From Ehretia macrophylla (Eukaryota > Streptophyta > Magnoliopsida > Boraginales > Ehretiaceae), in contig CM075766.1 in assembly GCA_037974665.1 (NCBI GenBank), positions 50,972,569 through 51,036,568 of the forward strand: a stretch of 64,000 nt of DNA, given 5' to 3'. The notes under the pieces were generated by a model that saw only the letters and a list, made by a program, of their open reading frames with translations, did not search any database and was not told the origin of the DNA. Numbering within the stretch: position 1 is the first letter of the stretch; every line of letters begins with the position of its first letter. Of this stretch, positions 11,032-23,800 are shown piece after piece. The translations under genes and the position numbers were made by a program.

Positions 11032-13604
11032 GATTGATTGAAACTATAGTATGCCAGAAACGAGAGCAGAATTTTGCAGGCAAGTGATCAGAGAGAATGA
11101 GCAGAAGAACAAATAAGAACAGCACAGGAGGCTTGGCTGATGACTGAAAATGAAGAATCCCATATGGGAATGATTGGAATTATCTCTAATTGTCGGCTCA
11201 TCACAGATTTTCAAGGCTTCCTACAGGCTGTGAAGTAAAGGACACACTAGTACTGTTTTTTGGATCACTTCACTTATAATTCTTTTCTCCAACTCTGAAA
11301 TTTCAGATATTTTTTTCTATGCAGCTAAGATACAGATTTTACACTAAGAGGTGAGTGATACGGTCACATGGTGACTTGAATTCGAACCACAATTTCAACA
11401 ATCATTGTTCTAAAAAAATACAGATTTTAGTTCTCTCTTTATTGCACTTTGTGAGATTTTTTTCCCTCTCTCCTAGCATATGAGGTCCAAATATATGATA
11501 CATTATATGTTCAGTACTGTGAATGAGACTGATTACAATCCCAAAACATTCTCCTAAAGAGCTATGAACTTGTATGTAACTCATTTATTGAAATCTATGA
11601 TTTAGTATGGGAGAGTGGACCACTGTCTTATTGATGCCTCGTTTTTCAAGCATTTATCTTAGTTTTCCGAGTCGTTGATTTGTGTAAGGCCTCAGGACTC
11701 GCAACCACCATGCTGCATCCGAGGTCCAAGGCTCCAATATGATGGGATAAAGAGAAGAATAACAAGAAGCCTAGCATATGATATCACTTTATGAAAGAGC
11801 GGCTCGATGCATGAAATTCTTATGATGCACGGTTCGAGAATGTATGAAACCCACAAATAGAACAAGGGAAGAAAAATTGAGATTTGATTAATACAGCCAA
11901 TTGTCCTCATTAATAAGAGAGGTTGTTGTAAGGGTCCTACAAGTTTTATGAATTGTCCTTGTTGTGACTCGTGCACTAGAAAGATTGGTGAAATTGGCTT
12001 ATGGCTTGACTAGTTGGTCAAGTGAAAATACCATCTCAAAACATCATGTCACATTGAAAATTCTCTACTCTTGTATGTCTAAATTATGGAAATTCCCATG
12101 GATGTACACCTCCTCTTCATCCAAAGCAAGGGATTATCTGTAATACATAATTTATGGTTGACTAATACGTGATCTAGATTAGACATTATACCATTTACAC
12201 GATATAAAGGAAGTATCTCACTCTTTAAAATATGTATTTAAATTACTTTTTCACTAATAAAATATACTTATTTACCAATAATTAAAAAAAAGAAACCAAC
12301 AAGTGTGCAGCTCCCTCACCACCTACTCTTCTTCCTAGTACAACAACTATAGCTATGACCCATCGAGAATTCTTTCACAGCAGAAGGTTCAATTGACTTA
12401 ATTAGAAATTTATTGTTACTTTCGACTATAAATCTATAATTGTTCCCCTATCCTATACTTCAAGACCATGAATATGAATTTATATTATTTATGTAAAATT
12501 TTATGATAATCAATTATTCGTGCTTGTGTTTTTTTTTTTTTTTTTTTTTTTCCCCTTCTTTTTGTGCAAAGTTCAACCATAAATATCCATCCACGTGGTG
12601 TGGACACATTAGTTTTTGCCCTTTTTGATATAATTCATGGAAAAAATTGTCTAGGATGGAAATACCAAGAGCATGGCTGTAATCATGCCACGCCAAGTTT
12701 TTCTAACCTTTCCCATGTGCATCTCTACAATGCTTGTTGGAGTTAGGCCAGACATGATATGTTTGAAGTCTTTAGGAAATTGCCCATAGCAATTTTGTTG
12801 TCAGAGCTCTACAGATGAAACAAGACATGAAAGTGTTGGGCCCAAATGGCTTTTCTGGATCAAGACTCCAAGATGATAATATAAATCTTCATTGGACATG
12901 GCCCACTTGCTTGGTAATTTGGACGAGTCTAGGAGACATCTTACAAGTAGAATGACACCCAGAGGCTTCAAGGGACGACAGACGAGCATTTCGATTCGAC
13001 ATGCGTTCACATGATGTTTGTAGACTCTTAGAATAAGATTATGCGACATTCATCTCTTATGACTTAGAGGGTGGTTATAGTGTTCTTGAGAGTAGTAGTG
13101 AGGGTAGAGGCCAAGCTGCCCCTAGGGTTCCTTTGTCTAGATTATTTATAAGAATTTCTTGACTTGTAGTTTAAGTTGGGCTTATTACAATATGAGTTCG
13201 GGTTAACCCAAATAGGTCTATAGTTAAGAATGAAGACTAGACATTGGCCACTACAATGTTTACCACCACACTTGGAGGAGGTGCGCCATTTTTGCATCAA
13301 TTTTAAGTCCCTCTCAATCAAGGTAGCAGTTAGTGTACGAGTTTTCTGTTTTTAGTGTGATTCGGAGAAGATAATTTAGACTAATAATAAGATTTATTAT
13401 ACGTAACTTTATTTTACATGCAACACTCATAAGAATCAATTTTTTATCAACAGCCAATAATATATTCCCTGAAAAATTCAAGATTCAAACCCATGATCTG
13501 AATGTTGAAAATATGCCCTCGTAACAAATTTAAGTCGGAAATTTAACTATTCGATAAACATAAAGAACATGAAAAAAACCACAGAAAAAAACAGTAACCA
13601 CCTT
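11032..13604. other. Intergenic region between NPH3 and the GT61 gene
   Basis: The first few hundred bases are the NPH3 promoter side. A 23-base T-run lies at 12529-12551. Open frames at 11692-11976, 12514-12696 and 12801-13049 carry no recognisable domain. The 11.7-13.3 kb stretch is less AT-rich and looks like decayed mobile-element sequence, but I could not assign a family. Confidence 0.4.
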
Positions 13605-16024
13605 TCAGCTACAAGCACAAACATTTGAAACACCATCGATGCTCTTCTGCGAAGCTTCTTCAGTTTTCCTCATATTCACTTCATTAAGAACATTTCTAGC
13701 CCACTCAGAAAAATAGGTTTCATTATATCCAATTAAACCATTCTTGAAAATCGACATACAACGTCGATCATCTTCTGGGTAAGGGCATAGTTCACCATTA
13801 GGGTCTCGCCATGCACCTTGGTGTTTCATCCCTGACCAGCTAGCAATCCAGTGATACACATATTGTCCAACGCCTGCAAGTTTTAACCACCCTTTGGGGA
13901 AAAATTCCATTACACTGCTGTTTCGATCCATGAGAAACATGTTGGTCAATTGTGCTCCGTGTGGAGAGACTAAAATGTCCGTCGAGCTCATCAATTTCAC
14001 CTGCGGAAAATATTTTACCAGTCAAGTTTCGTTTTGGCGCGCGAGGCTTGAAGTGAAAATATGAGTAACTAGCATCATACCTTCCTGTGGTTTGTCGAGA
14101 TAAGTGAAATATATGTTACTTCGTTTTTTAGGTAAGATCAAGGCATGCGGGCTTTAATTTTGTAGTATTTGTTTGCGCAAAAAGCATCCCTTTTCTTGCA
14201 TATTCAATTACTGTATTTTTACAAATTTACTCTTCCCTAATTTCAATGTTAATTCATTTAATACTTTCTCAAAAGAAAAAATTGATGACACTCACATTTT
14301 TTTTTTTCTTCAAAGAATAATGCATGAAATAGGGGACCCAAAGTAAATCATGTGACTTTGAAATAATCATTTTGAGGAAATTACGGATTTAAAAAATAAA
14401 GGAAAATTAATTGTATGCTTCTTTTTGTAAAATATACTTTTCACAGGATTAATTATCGATTTGTTTCCGATTGATGTCTTAAATAGAAGATATAGAAAAA
14501 CAAACACAAATCACTTTAGTTCAGCAATTATAAAGAAAAATGAGGAGGTGTGAAAGGTAATTTGAAAAATATTTCTAAGATACTTGAAATTTATCTTAAG
14601 TCAAACAAAACAGTTGAAAAAATGAATTTAATTAATGAATGGAAATTGATAATCTTTTTAAATGCATATTCTAAATCAACTTTGAAATTTATTAATTAAT
14701 TAGCAGAATTAACCATAATATATCTGAAAAGGACTAATCAATTCATCATCAAAATTAGCACGTCGATAATGGCCATATATATCAAGTTAATTATCTTGAT
14801 CTCAGTAATGCTTTATGCATTAAACGTCAAATCTCTCGTGTATATAATACAAAGCCACTATATTCTAACCTGTTGGCAGAATGTTAGGTTGTTGGAATAA
14901 GCCACCATTAACCTGCAACCTTGGACCTTCTTACATAACTTGTCAAAAATGGTTATCACAGCAGATTCATTCTTGAACGACCTCGGCCCTGTTCTCATGA
15001 ACAACGTCAACCCAATCACAGGCAAGCCCTTATCATCAACATCTGCAATTCTACCTTGAAGACTCACATTACAGTACATTCTAGCCTTGCATCGCAACAG
15101 ATCATACACCTCCAACCTCCTCTGCCGAGACATACCACCTTCATTATGCCTCATAACCACAGCATCTTCAAAACAAGCTGGAACAGTACTACTACTACTA
15201 TGATCATCACCATCACCAATATCACTGTTAAAACCTTCGAAGCTTTCAATGTAGAGAGGTTCACCAAATGTAGCCTCCATTAATGTCCTCAACCAAGGTC
15301 CCATCTTGGTCCTAAGCTCACCCCAGTGGTATAATATCCACCTGGTTGGGAGTTCACAATTGTTCTTTATATGCCATGCTACAAATGGCATCACAGCTGA
15401 CAAACCATGCCATATGTTGTCATAATTGTAATGATTGTAAGACACAAACGTAAGACCTTTCATGAGGGTGGCATTGTAAGGTAGGGTTTCAGGCCATGCA
15501 AGTGCGTAAGAATTCCATGAACCATCATGTGTATCGTTGCCTTTAAGGCATAAAAGCCTACCTTTCGATGCTTGTGAAGGGAATTGTTGGTATTGTACCT
15601 CGCCTTCCTCGTGTGTGTCATACATGGAGCTCATGAACCATGTGTGGCCTTGTAGGGCTGTGTTGGAATAACGCAAGTCCTTTAATGGAAGAAAAGTGAC
15701 CGCTTGTCGAAGCTTGGAAGCCATGGCTTTGAGCTCTTGGCTGCAGTCATTGAAGCTTGGTAGGCTTGTGTTGATGATGGCCTTTTGCCATTGTTGCATG
15801 AAAGTCCATGAAGGTATCGGTGCCGAAGATGGAGATGGTGATGGGGTTTGATGAAGGGATTGGATATGGAATAAAATGAATAATATGACACAAATGGCTA
15901 GGAGATAGATAGAAAATTTGGGAGAATAGAAAGAAGATGGTGAGATTGTGCGTGCATTGGAATAGTTTGATTTCTTCGAGTTAGCTTTGGCCATGCTTTC
16001 TTGTTCTGAGGCTGCCTTGGACAT
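13605..16024 (-). CDS. GT61-family glycosyltransferase, type II Golgi membrane protein (516 aa)
   Basis: Two exons, 16024-14870 (385 codons) and 14000-13605 (131 codons plus stop), are separated by an 869-bp GT-AG intron and give 516 residues. A single membrane segment at about residues 36-54 (FSIYLLAICVILFILFHI) follows a short cytosolic tail, the usual type II Golgi topology. The luminal part has the DUF563/GT61 signature: HGLSAVMPFVAWHIKNNC, the FMRTGPRSFKN strand, and in exon 2 TDILVSPHGAQLTNMFLMDR followed by EFFPKGW. Family knowledge: plant GT61 enzymes transfer xylose, arabinose or GlcNAc in xylan, mucilage and N-glycan synthesis. The sequence resembles the Arabidopsis At2g41640/At3g57380 clade often labelled 'POMGNT2-like'; the actual donor and acceptor cannot be read from it. 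No frame breaks seen. Confidence 0.85.
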
Positions 16025-18327
16025 GGCTCGATAAGATTGAGATGATTATGTTGCTTTTGATGATTTAGGTTAGATATAGAAGATAGTGAAACTATTACCA
16101 CAGTTTTAGAAATAGAGGAAGAATTGTAACTTTTAGAGAAGTGGGGAATAAAATTTTGTTGCCCCAAAAATTGGATGGAATTGTGTAGCAAGTCGTTGTG
16201 ATAAAAGTTTCGAGATTAAATTTGTATTCTCTTATTATACATATTATTTGATCTTTAATTGACTTAAAGCATGAATTAGAATGTATTACCTCATTACGGG
16301 ATCGGTTATTTTAGGGGTAATCTAATGTATCTTATTGCAAACATATTTTTTAGTCTTTAATAACTGATTTAGAATATGTAGATGTATCGATGAATTACGT
16401 ATAGAGTCAATAATTTTAAAATTAATCTAATGTAATTTTATATAAGATAAGTTATTCTATAAAATTAATAAATAAATAAACAAACAAAATTGGGAACAAA
16501 TGGACAAAGCTAACGGGAAGCAAAAGTGTAAAGTTGACCTTGCGATTTAAGAAAACGAATTATACTTGGAAATTAGGGAAGCAAATTGCTTTAGCAACAT
16601 CTACCGAGAAGATCCCACCTTGGGATCTGACATCACAACACGCTTCAGATTTTTTTATTTTTTATTTTTTTCCCTCAAAACAACAAGCCTCAGATTGACG
16701 CGCTACACTAAAACTTAAGAGTATAAAGTTGGCAAGATTGGTCAAATACGTAGGATAACGGCAAAGTACCATCATTTATATGGATTAATAGTTTATACCT
16801 AAAACTAATTTTTGTTTATATTATCTCGTACGTAGTCTCGTTTTTTTTTTTTTTTAGTTTTTTTTTTGTGTGTAAATGTCGGGCTCTTTTTTAAAAATCA
16901 ATTTATATTAAGTGATTAATTCAAGATCTTATGTTATTTTGAAGTTTATAATTTAGTAATGTAAAAGAATTGTACTCTTTTTAACATTTTGAATACGTAT
17001 ATAAATATTTATACCATCACAAAGATTGTTATAAGTAAGCCCTTACACCTCTTAAAAGTAGTACATCTAATTGGCTCTCGATGAAGCCCTTCTAGACTCT
17101 TGATTGATGATTTTCATCTTACTGGAATTGGATGATCATCTTTGTATTTGTAATTTGCTCTTATTAATAGAAATCTCTTTTGATTAAAAAGAAAGAAAAT
17201 ATAATATAATCATTGATGACATTAAATTAGGGCAATGGGGCGCCATACCCCGTGTATTCCTTTGCTTGTATACTAAATTTCATTAAAATATATTATTGTC
17301 CAATGTATTTTGAAGTCATAACCCTCTTTAAATACTTTTGAAATCCATCTATAGGCAACTAATAAGCTTAGGGTTTTACTTGGGCCTTGTTTTCAATTGC
17401 CATTTAGATACAAGGCCTTTTGAATCCTATAAACTCACAGCTGTGCAGCTGTTGAGGTGGTTGTGCGACCATTCATCGCTCCTTGCCTGAACGTGTATGT
17501 CAATAAGGTAAGCAATGCTTCGTGATTTGAATCTCATCATAACATAACGTTGTAACGTTATAGGAAAATTTAAACCTGTTCTTTGACCCTGTTCGATATG
17601 CAAAATGGACTTTCTGTAATGATATGAAAACTGTCTTTCATATGTAGTCCGCTGTAAGCGTGTACCTAATAAAGCAACATCGTCCTCCAATCAAGGTATT
17701 CACAATGTAAAATCCATCATGTAGATAGCGTCACAATATACATTTGCTCTATATAGAAAAATTATAAATTTTAAGAGCAACAGAAAGGAATGAGAAATGG
17801 AGGACCCAGCATTAGCTCTATTCTTCCCAACAACATAAAAGTCAGGGAAGCAACCTCAAGCCTAAGGTGATCGTTAGAAACTAGATAGGGGTTGCATTTT
17901 GTTTCACCATACATGACAAACATCATGTCCTGATGCACCAAAAGCAACACGGAATTATGTCTCATGACATTAGAGTAAGAGGTATACGAGAAATCTCTTA
18001 AAAACATCCAGAAAGGACGTCCGCCTTCCTAACATGAGATAGGGCCCGCATCTGTCTAGCCGTTTTTAAAAGTTTTCAAAGCTACACTAACCCACAATAT
18101 TGAAAAGCGAAAGATATCTAGAGAATAGTGAGAGAACGAGTTCACTTACAAGAGAGAACAAATTAACGGAAGAGCAGCATGACAAGCCAAATATTTCCAG
18201 AACATGTTAACATGTACTGCTATTTGCAGCTACATTTATTCTCTCATAACGGGCGAGTCCCTTAAAATTGCTCAAAATCGAAGATTCTTAATAACATAAA
18301 ATTGGTCTGATGGTCCTATATTTCCCG
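16025..18327. other. Intergenic region between the GT61 and PPR genes
   Basis: AT-rich spacer with T-runs (about 16840-16866). The part nearest 18327 (about 17.7-18.3 kb) is probably 3' UTR of the minus-strand PPR gene. Frames at 17427-17690 and 17771-18007 show no domain. Confidence 0.4.
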
Positions 18328-21300
18328 CTATTCATCCCTAATCTCACAGCCCGCGTCAACCAGAATTGCCCCAAAACTTACGGCTTTCTCTCCCAGGTCA
18401 TTTTGAGCAAATGCCTTCAACACCCTAATGCAGATGGAGCTGTCGAAATCTGTGGATGCAGATTGCTTCCACTGTACAATAATGTCTCTTACCTCTTTCA
18501 AATGCCCGAGCATCATATATGATGAGATTATGCATGCATAATTTCTGCCAATCATCTTTTGCTTAGTCATTCCCAAAGATTTCCAGATCTGATCGAGTTT
18601 GTCTTTGTTTCCCAAGGCCCCGTACAAAATGATAAGGAAATCATACGTTATCCATTCTCTTTGCGTTATACCCTTCTCGCTTTCAACTATAGAGTTGGAT
18701 CCTGAATTAGTTAGCTGACCAGATGCAACATATATATTGACGAGGTTCACATATCTTTCCCAGCTTTCATTATAGCCAGGGTTGAGAGTCATCTCATTAA
18801 GAATTCTTCTCACCCCATCAATGTCAAGAGATGCAGCAGATGAACTTAACCACAGATTGTAAGTGAATAGGTCAGGAGCAACCTTCTGGTGCTTCAGTTC
18901 GTCAATGACAAGAGAAACCTTCTCCAACTGCCCAACTGACATGTATAAAGTCATTAGCTCGTTGTAAGTGACAGCACTCAAAGAGAGATCTGCTTCCTTT
19001 ATTCTAGCATAGAATCCCTCAGCCTTGTCAACTAGTTTTGACGCAGCGTAAGAGTGGAGGAGAGCAGTGTATGTTTCACTAGTTTTTGCAGTGGAAGGTA
19101 AAGCTTCAAAGTAGCGTTCAGCAGCCTCTATGCCAAAAACTTTGTTCATCAGGTCGATGCGAACAGCATAGTCAGAGTCTGATAGGTCAAACTCATCATG
19201 AGAAACCATCCATTCTGATATCTGCAAGCTTACAATTAGTTATATCGGTAATTGGTACTAAAATAAAATGAGAAAAAGAAGTGCAAGTCCCAAAAACATA
19301 GGCAAGAAGACTCTATAGGACAATCTTTGTCTTCCCATACATGTTCCCTCTTTTTCTGTATACTTTTTACATTCAATACCAAGCTTAAGCTAATTTCTAG
19401 ATCATCTGAATCATTAGCAAATTAATCCAACCATTCTGCAATGTCAGAAGGAATCATTATTACCACTTGAACAAGCCCCTTGTCACTTTGTCCAGATGTT
19501 ACAGAACAGAACTCTAGTCTACAAATATCACCTCAGCGTATGAATAATTTAGGAAGAGATCATAGAGAAGTTAGTTCAAAGATATTAGCCCAGCGTATGG
19601 AACATTTCTCACAAGAAAAGAAACATGTTATCACTATTGATGCCATTTGAATAATACACATTCACTATCAAAACCTAGTAAAAAATTGAACTCGTACAGA
19701 AGTGTTCAACCAAGAGGTGAAGAATAGAGGAAGCATCAAACTGAAGTATAACTTGCCTCTTACTGCTCCATAATTTCAACCAATAGTTTAGAAACTCAAG
19801 TGATAAATATTTCACAAGTCGTGAGTTTAATGTTCTCTTTCTCCTTTATTTTCATAGACAAATTCAAATAGTACAAAAGCAGTCTTTAACTGAAGTAAAA
19901 ACATAAATTAAAACAGATGCAAGATCTTGTACTCAAAAATACCCAAATTATAATATGTAGGCCACAAAATCTACAAGCAAAATCTTGTACTCAAAAACCC
20001 TTGATCCAAACAATGTGGGCACCAGTAACCTGCACAATTAGAAGGTAGAGAGGGTGAATTGAACTTGAGACACAGGTCTTGTGTCGACCAAAGACACTTC
20101 GACTCTCAAATCAGCATTGGAAAGGTGGATAAGGTAATGTAAAATATAGTGAAAAGGTAAGAAAGTTGGGTGATTGGATTATTGATAGGGATTGTTGAAA
20201 TTGAGGGTTCTTTGTAAGTAAAGTGTTTGAGAGAGTTTTGGTATTGCATGAGTTGAATCCCTTTTCCAACTTTAGGAGAGGCCTTATATAATGACTTAGG
20301 GATCACGTAGAATCACCCTCAATGTGATATCGGAGATTCAAACTCTAGGAAATGTTGCAAAAAAGTTATCAACAACAATAAAGGGACGATTATACCAGAT
20401 TCACGTATTCCATACCTCATAAGCATGAATGGTCTTTAATAGGTGACGCCCAACTACAAACGTCTCATCTGGTAGGGTTGACATGCTTTTAAATTGGCTT
20501 GGTTATACAACCCCAACACCTGGTGAAGCCGAGTCGAGTTAATTGAAGCCGATCCAATTGACTTCGAACAATGCAGTTGAGTTGTGATATTGATTAGATT
20601 CATACCGTGGTGGTTACTAAAGTCCAGATTCAGCCTACTCTTGTGCATTCGACTCAACAGCGATCGTACACTCCAATTGAGTTGGTCATGTGAGGAACAT
20701 GCTACTTGGGCCATACAAATCATTCAGTCTACACCCAAAGGGGTCTTCAATGGTTAGTAAGAACTGGGCTTGTTTTCCTTAATCGGAATAGGCAAATTTG
20801 GGCCAAAGCCAGATTTTGGCCACTACAACCTCCTTGAACACCTTCACAGACAAACGCATTTGCGTCGGCTTCACGAGTTGCACCTTCACGAGTTGTGTCG
20901 CATCTGAGACACTTTGAGCAACTTTACAAGTTGCTATATCTGCTTTGGCTTCCCCAGTCGGACTGGTCACACCTTCACGACTGGTAAAGCAGGCATAAAT
21001 GAGGAAACTGGTGAAGTTACTGAAACTGTTGATCAAGGGACTTGTAATGACTAAAATCTGACTTCGGTCCAATCTATCATTTCCAATTGACAAAGATAAG
21101 CCATATTCATACCAACCAACAAAGGCCTTTTCAGTGTGGGCCAAAGTGCATGATCGCCGAGTCGAGTGGAGGAGATTTCGACCAAATCCGGGTTGATACT
21201 TTAGTAACCATCATGGTTCAAATCTAATCAATACCACAACCTACCCGCATTATCTGAAGTCGATTGTATCAACTTTAGTCAACTATACCCAACTTCACAT

Positions 21301-22432
21301 GGTGTAAGATTGTACAAACATGCCAACTCGAACAAATTGGACGTATGCAGTAGGGCCTGTCAGAGACCATCCAAGGGCATGATGAATGGAATACATGAAC
21401 CTAACATAATCCTCCCTTGATTCCTACTAACAATATCCATAAGTATCAGAATCCATGATATCATGATGAGACTGACTCTACGTGATCCCAAGTCACTATA
21501 TTTAAGGCCTCTCCTAAAATTGAGGAAAAGATCCAGCACTCGCAGTACCAAAACACTGTTAAACTCCCTACCAATACTCTGATCACTCAACTTTCTAACA
21601 TTTCTTTATGATTTAAATTATCAATATTGAATTGAACATTGGGTTATCTTTGATAGACACTATATCGATGTCCCAAATTCATTTCACCCTCCCTACATTT
21701 AGTTTTGATTGTGTATGTTGCTGGTGTCATCGAGGGTTTCTGAGTCCAAATCTCCACTGTGAATTTTCGTGGTCTACATAATACTTGGTGGTCCTTTGCT
21801 TAAAATCTCCACATTAACAAAACATTCACATTGTTAACCTATATCCAAATGACACTAGAGAATAACTGTTTTAGGTCAAATATCTCACAATATTAACCTA
21901 AATTATTACTTAAATCCACCGCGCTAACTTATAAACCACAATCATACCATTTACTACCGATGTCGAAAAAAACAAACATTATCCAACATACTTTCTTAGC
22001 TCAGAATAAATGAAATAAAAATAGGGAGAAATAGACCTCGAGGGCGTGTTTGTAACGGTGCGATTTTCTGAGCTCTTTAGAAATGCAACGAAGGTCAGAA
22101 ATGGAGATTTTGCGACCTTCGCTGACCCATCTTTGAAGCGCGTTGGTGGCGCTTCTTTTGGGCAACCTTAAACTGAATATTCTGCTCTTTAAATCATCAT
22201 TTTGGTCTTCAATTTCAGCAACTTCACATTCACTTGTAACTGATGATGATGAGGATCTGAAGAGTAGACCTTGACGCCGCCTCTCTTTACAAGCATTTCT
22301 ATTAATGTTAAACAAAGTAATTAAATTGTTATTAACAGGTGATTATAACTTTTAAGCTTTAAGAATAAGTGCTTACTGAAGAAGAATATAGTAGTACCTG
22401 GTGAGAGTAACAAACAATGAGCGAGCAGCCAT
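18328..22432 (-). CDS. P-class pentatricopeptide repeat protein, probably mitochondrial (396 aa)
   Basis: Three exons, 22432-22398, 22298-22037 and 19221-18328, join in frame to 396 residues. The start MAARSLFVTLTR is followed by an Arg/Ser-rich presequence-like stretch, suggesting organelle (probably mitochondrial) import. The mature part begins LKSRIFSLRLPKRSATNALQ and runs into PPR helices such as TYTALLHSYAASKLVDKAEG, VTYNELMTLYMSVGQLEKVS and DLFTYNLWLSSSAASLDIDG. This matches the short PPR group represented by Arabidopsis At1g02370, At4g01990 and At1g60770. Family knowledge: PPR proteins bind organellar RNA; the target cannot be read reliably here. No DYW or E motif is present. The second intron (19222-22036, 2.8 kb) is unusually large and contains a fold-back element. 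Two TGGGCC boxes lie just upstream. Confidence 0.88.
19905..21815. mobile_element. Large fold-back (inverted-repeat) element inside the PPR intron
   Basis: About 1.9 kb of PPR intron 2 is an imperfect palindrome centred near 20.9 kb. Matching anchors are tatgtaggccac (19954-19965) with gtggtctacata (21769-21780), tttaggagaggcctt (20271-20285) with aaggcctctcctaaa (21504-21518), and tggttactaaag (20611-20622) with ctttagtaacca (21199-21210). The arms appear to be about 850-950 bp each at roughly 70-80% identity by eye, leaving a central loop of only about 0.2 kb near 20.84-21.03 kb. No transposase frame was seen. Exact ends and target duplications could not be fixed. It could be a fold-back transposon, or two copies of one repeat inserted head to head. 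Confidence 0.75.
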
Positions 22433-22480
22433 TTTTGTGTGTGAGCCGAATCTTTCTGACCCCAACTCAAGCCGAAGCTT

Positions 22481-22488
22481 CTTTTATA
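22481..22488 (-). promoter_or_regulatory. TATA box of the PPR gene
   Basis: TATAAAAG on the minus strand, about 50 bp upstream of the PPR start codon (22432). The position predicts a very short 5' UTR. Confidence 0.5.
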
Positions 22489-22494
22489 ATAATG

Positions 22495-22526
22495 TGGGCC
22501 AATCTTACGTCCAAAACTAGTGGGCC
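22495..22526 (-). promoter_or_regulatory. Two site II (TGGGCC) elements upstream of the PPR gene
   Basis: TGGGCC occurs at 22495-22500 and 22521-22526 (the second inside a GGGCCC palindrome), directly upstream of the TATA-like box. Family knowledge: TGGGCY 'site II' motifs bind TCP factors and are common in promoters of PPR, ribosomal and mitochondrial-protein genes, which fits this gene. Confidence 0.55.
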
Positions 22527-23453
22527 CTTAAGAAGTTTTATTTGGGCTGGGATTGAGCCTTATAAAATGAGTCCAAGTCAAATTGTCTTTTTTTAAAGCT
22601 AGGAACTCAAGTTGTCTCCTCCGAGTGTTTAGATTCTCTTATTTATTTATTCTCTTATCTACTAAACGAGTTGATTTAGTTATTTTAGATCTCAACCATC
22701 AATTTTTTTTTAAAATAATTAGAATAAATTTAAATTCAATAATTGAGATTTAAAAAGACTAAATCTTATTGCCAATAATACATCTCATGTAATAGATAAA
22801 AAAATAAGTAAAAGAGAAAATTCAAGTCCGTCTTTTATCTACCTTGGTGTAATTTGGTGAATAATTGGTTTCTCTTAACTACCATTACTAATGAGTTTTA
22901 TTTTTTCTTGTTCATATTATTGACTAGTTGAGTCAAAGAAAGCTTCCTACATTTAGTTTTTTCCTTAATTTCAAATTATTTCATGAAGTTTTTGTATTAC
23001 TAAGATTTTTTTACAGAGTTGGCGGAGTTAGAGTTCGGTCAAGGTTTGAGGGCAACAACATCTTATCATATTCATAAAATAAATAAAAAAGGAAAATAAA
23101 AGATATAGCATTGACCTATCATAAACCAGTAATAATAATAATAATAATAAATGGTTTTTAGTCTCATTAGTTATATAATGAAGTTAAATCGAAAGATTGA
23201 ACCAATATACGAAGTGATTTTATAAATAAAGAAGGGATTTGAGAGATTAGATTATGGTATATGATCTCAAATAGCATTAGATTGAATTGGTAGCCAATTG
23301 GTTGATTTATTTTAGACGAAGATACTCCCATCCAAGTTGGTGATTGCTAGACCAAAAATAAAAATAAAAAAGTTGGTGATTCCGGTTTGAGAGGGTTCGT
23401 AGTGGAAAATTAGAGGTGATAATGATGGTTGGTGTTAAATATTTGGAATATAA
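22527..23453. other. Intergenic region upstream of the PPR gene
   Basis: AT-rich sequence with a short ATA/ATAATA run near 23130-23150. No gene or domain seen; presumably the distal PPR promoter. Confidence 0.45.
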
Positions 23454-23797
23454 GGCTCCGTTTGTTTGTCGTAAAATATTTTCTCGTAAAATATTTTTTT
23501 AATTTTTTAGTGTTTGGTAATATTGAAAAATTGGTCAATTAAAAAATATTTTACAGTCAACAATTGCGGTTGTTTTTACTTAATTTTTCAGTGTTTGGTG
23601 GTCAATTGAAAAATATTTTCCAATTAATAATTGCGGCTAATACAAACTTTGAGAAAATATTTTCATATTCTTTGAGAGAAGAAAATATTTTACAGAACTC
23701 ACTGTACATCCAAACACTAAAAAATATTTTTCAGTAATTTATTTTTCAAAAAAATATTTTTCCCTAACAAGTTATTTTACGGCAAACAAACAGAGCC
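23454..23797. mobile_element. Tourist/Harbinger-like MITE
   Basis: A 344-bp element starts ggctccgtttgtttgtcg and ends with the near-perfect inverse cggcaaacaaacagagcc. It is flanked on both sides by TAA (23451-23453 and 23798-23800), the target duplication expected for PIF/Harbinger-class MITEs. The interior is AT-rich, non-coding, and repeats AAATATTTT-type motifs. A related sequence lies at 54365-54914. Confidence 0.8.
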
Positions 23798-23800
23798 TAA

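Noticed and set aside
12801..13049. 82-aa minus-strand frame in a less AT-rich block
   Set aside because: No domain; possibly decayed transposon sequence, but not enough to name it.
20454..21144. Two minus-strand frames (89 and 121 aa) within the PPR intron
   Set aside because: They lie in opposite arms of the palindrome and are not conserved between the arms as proteins.
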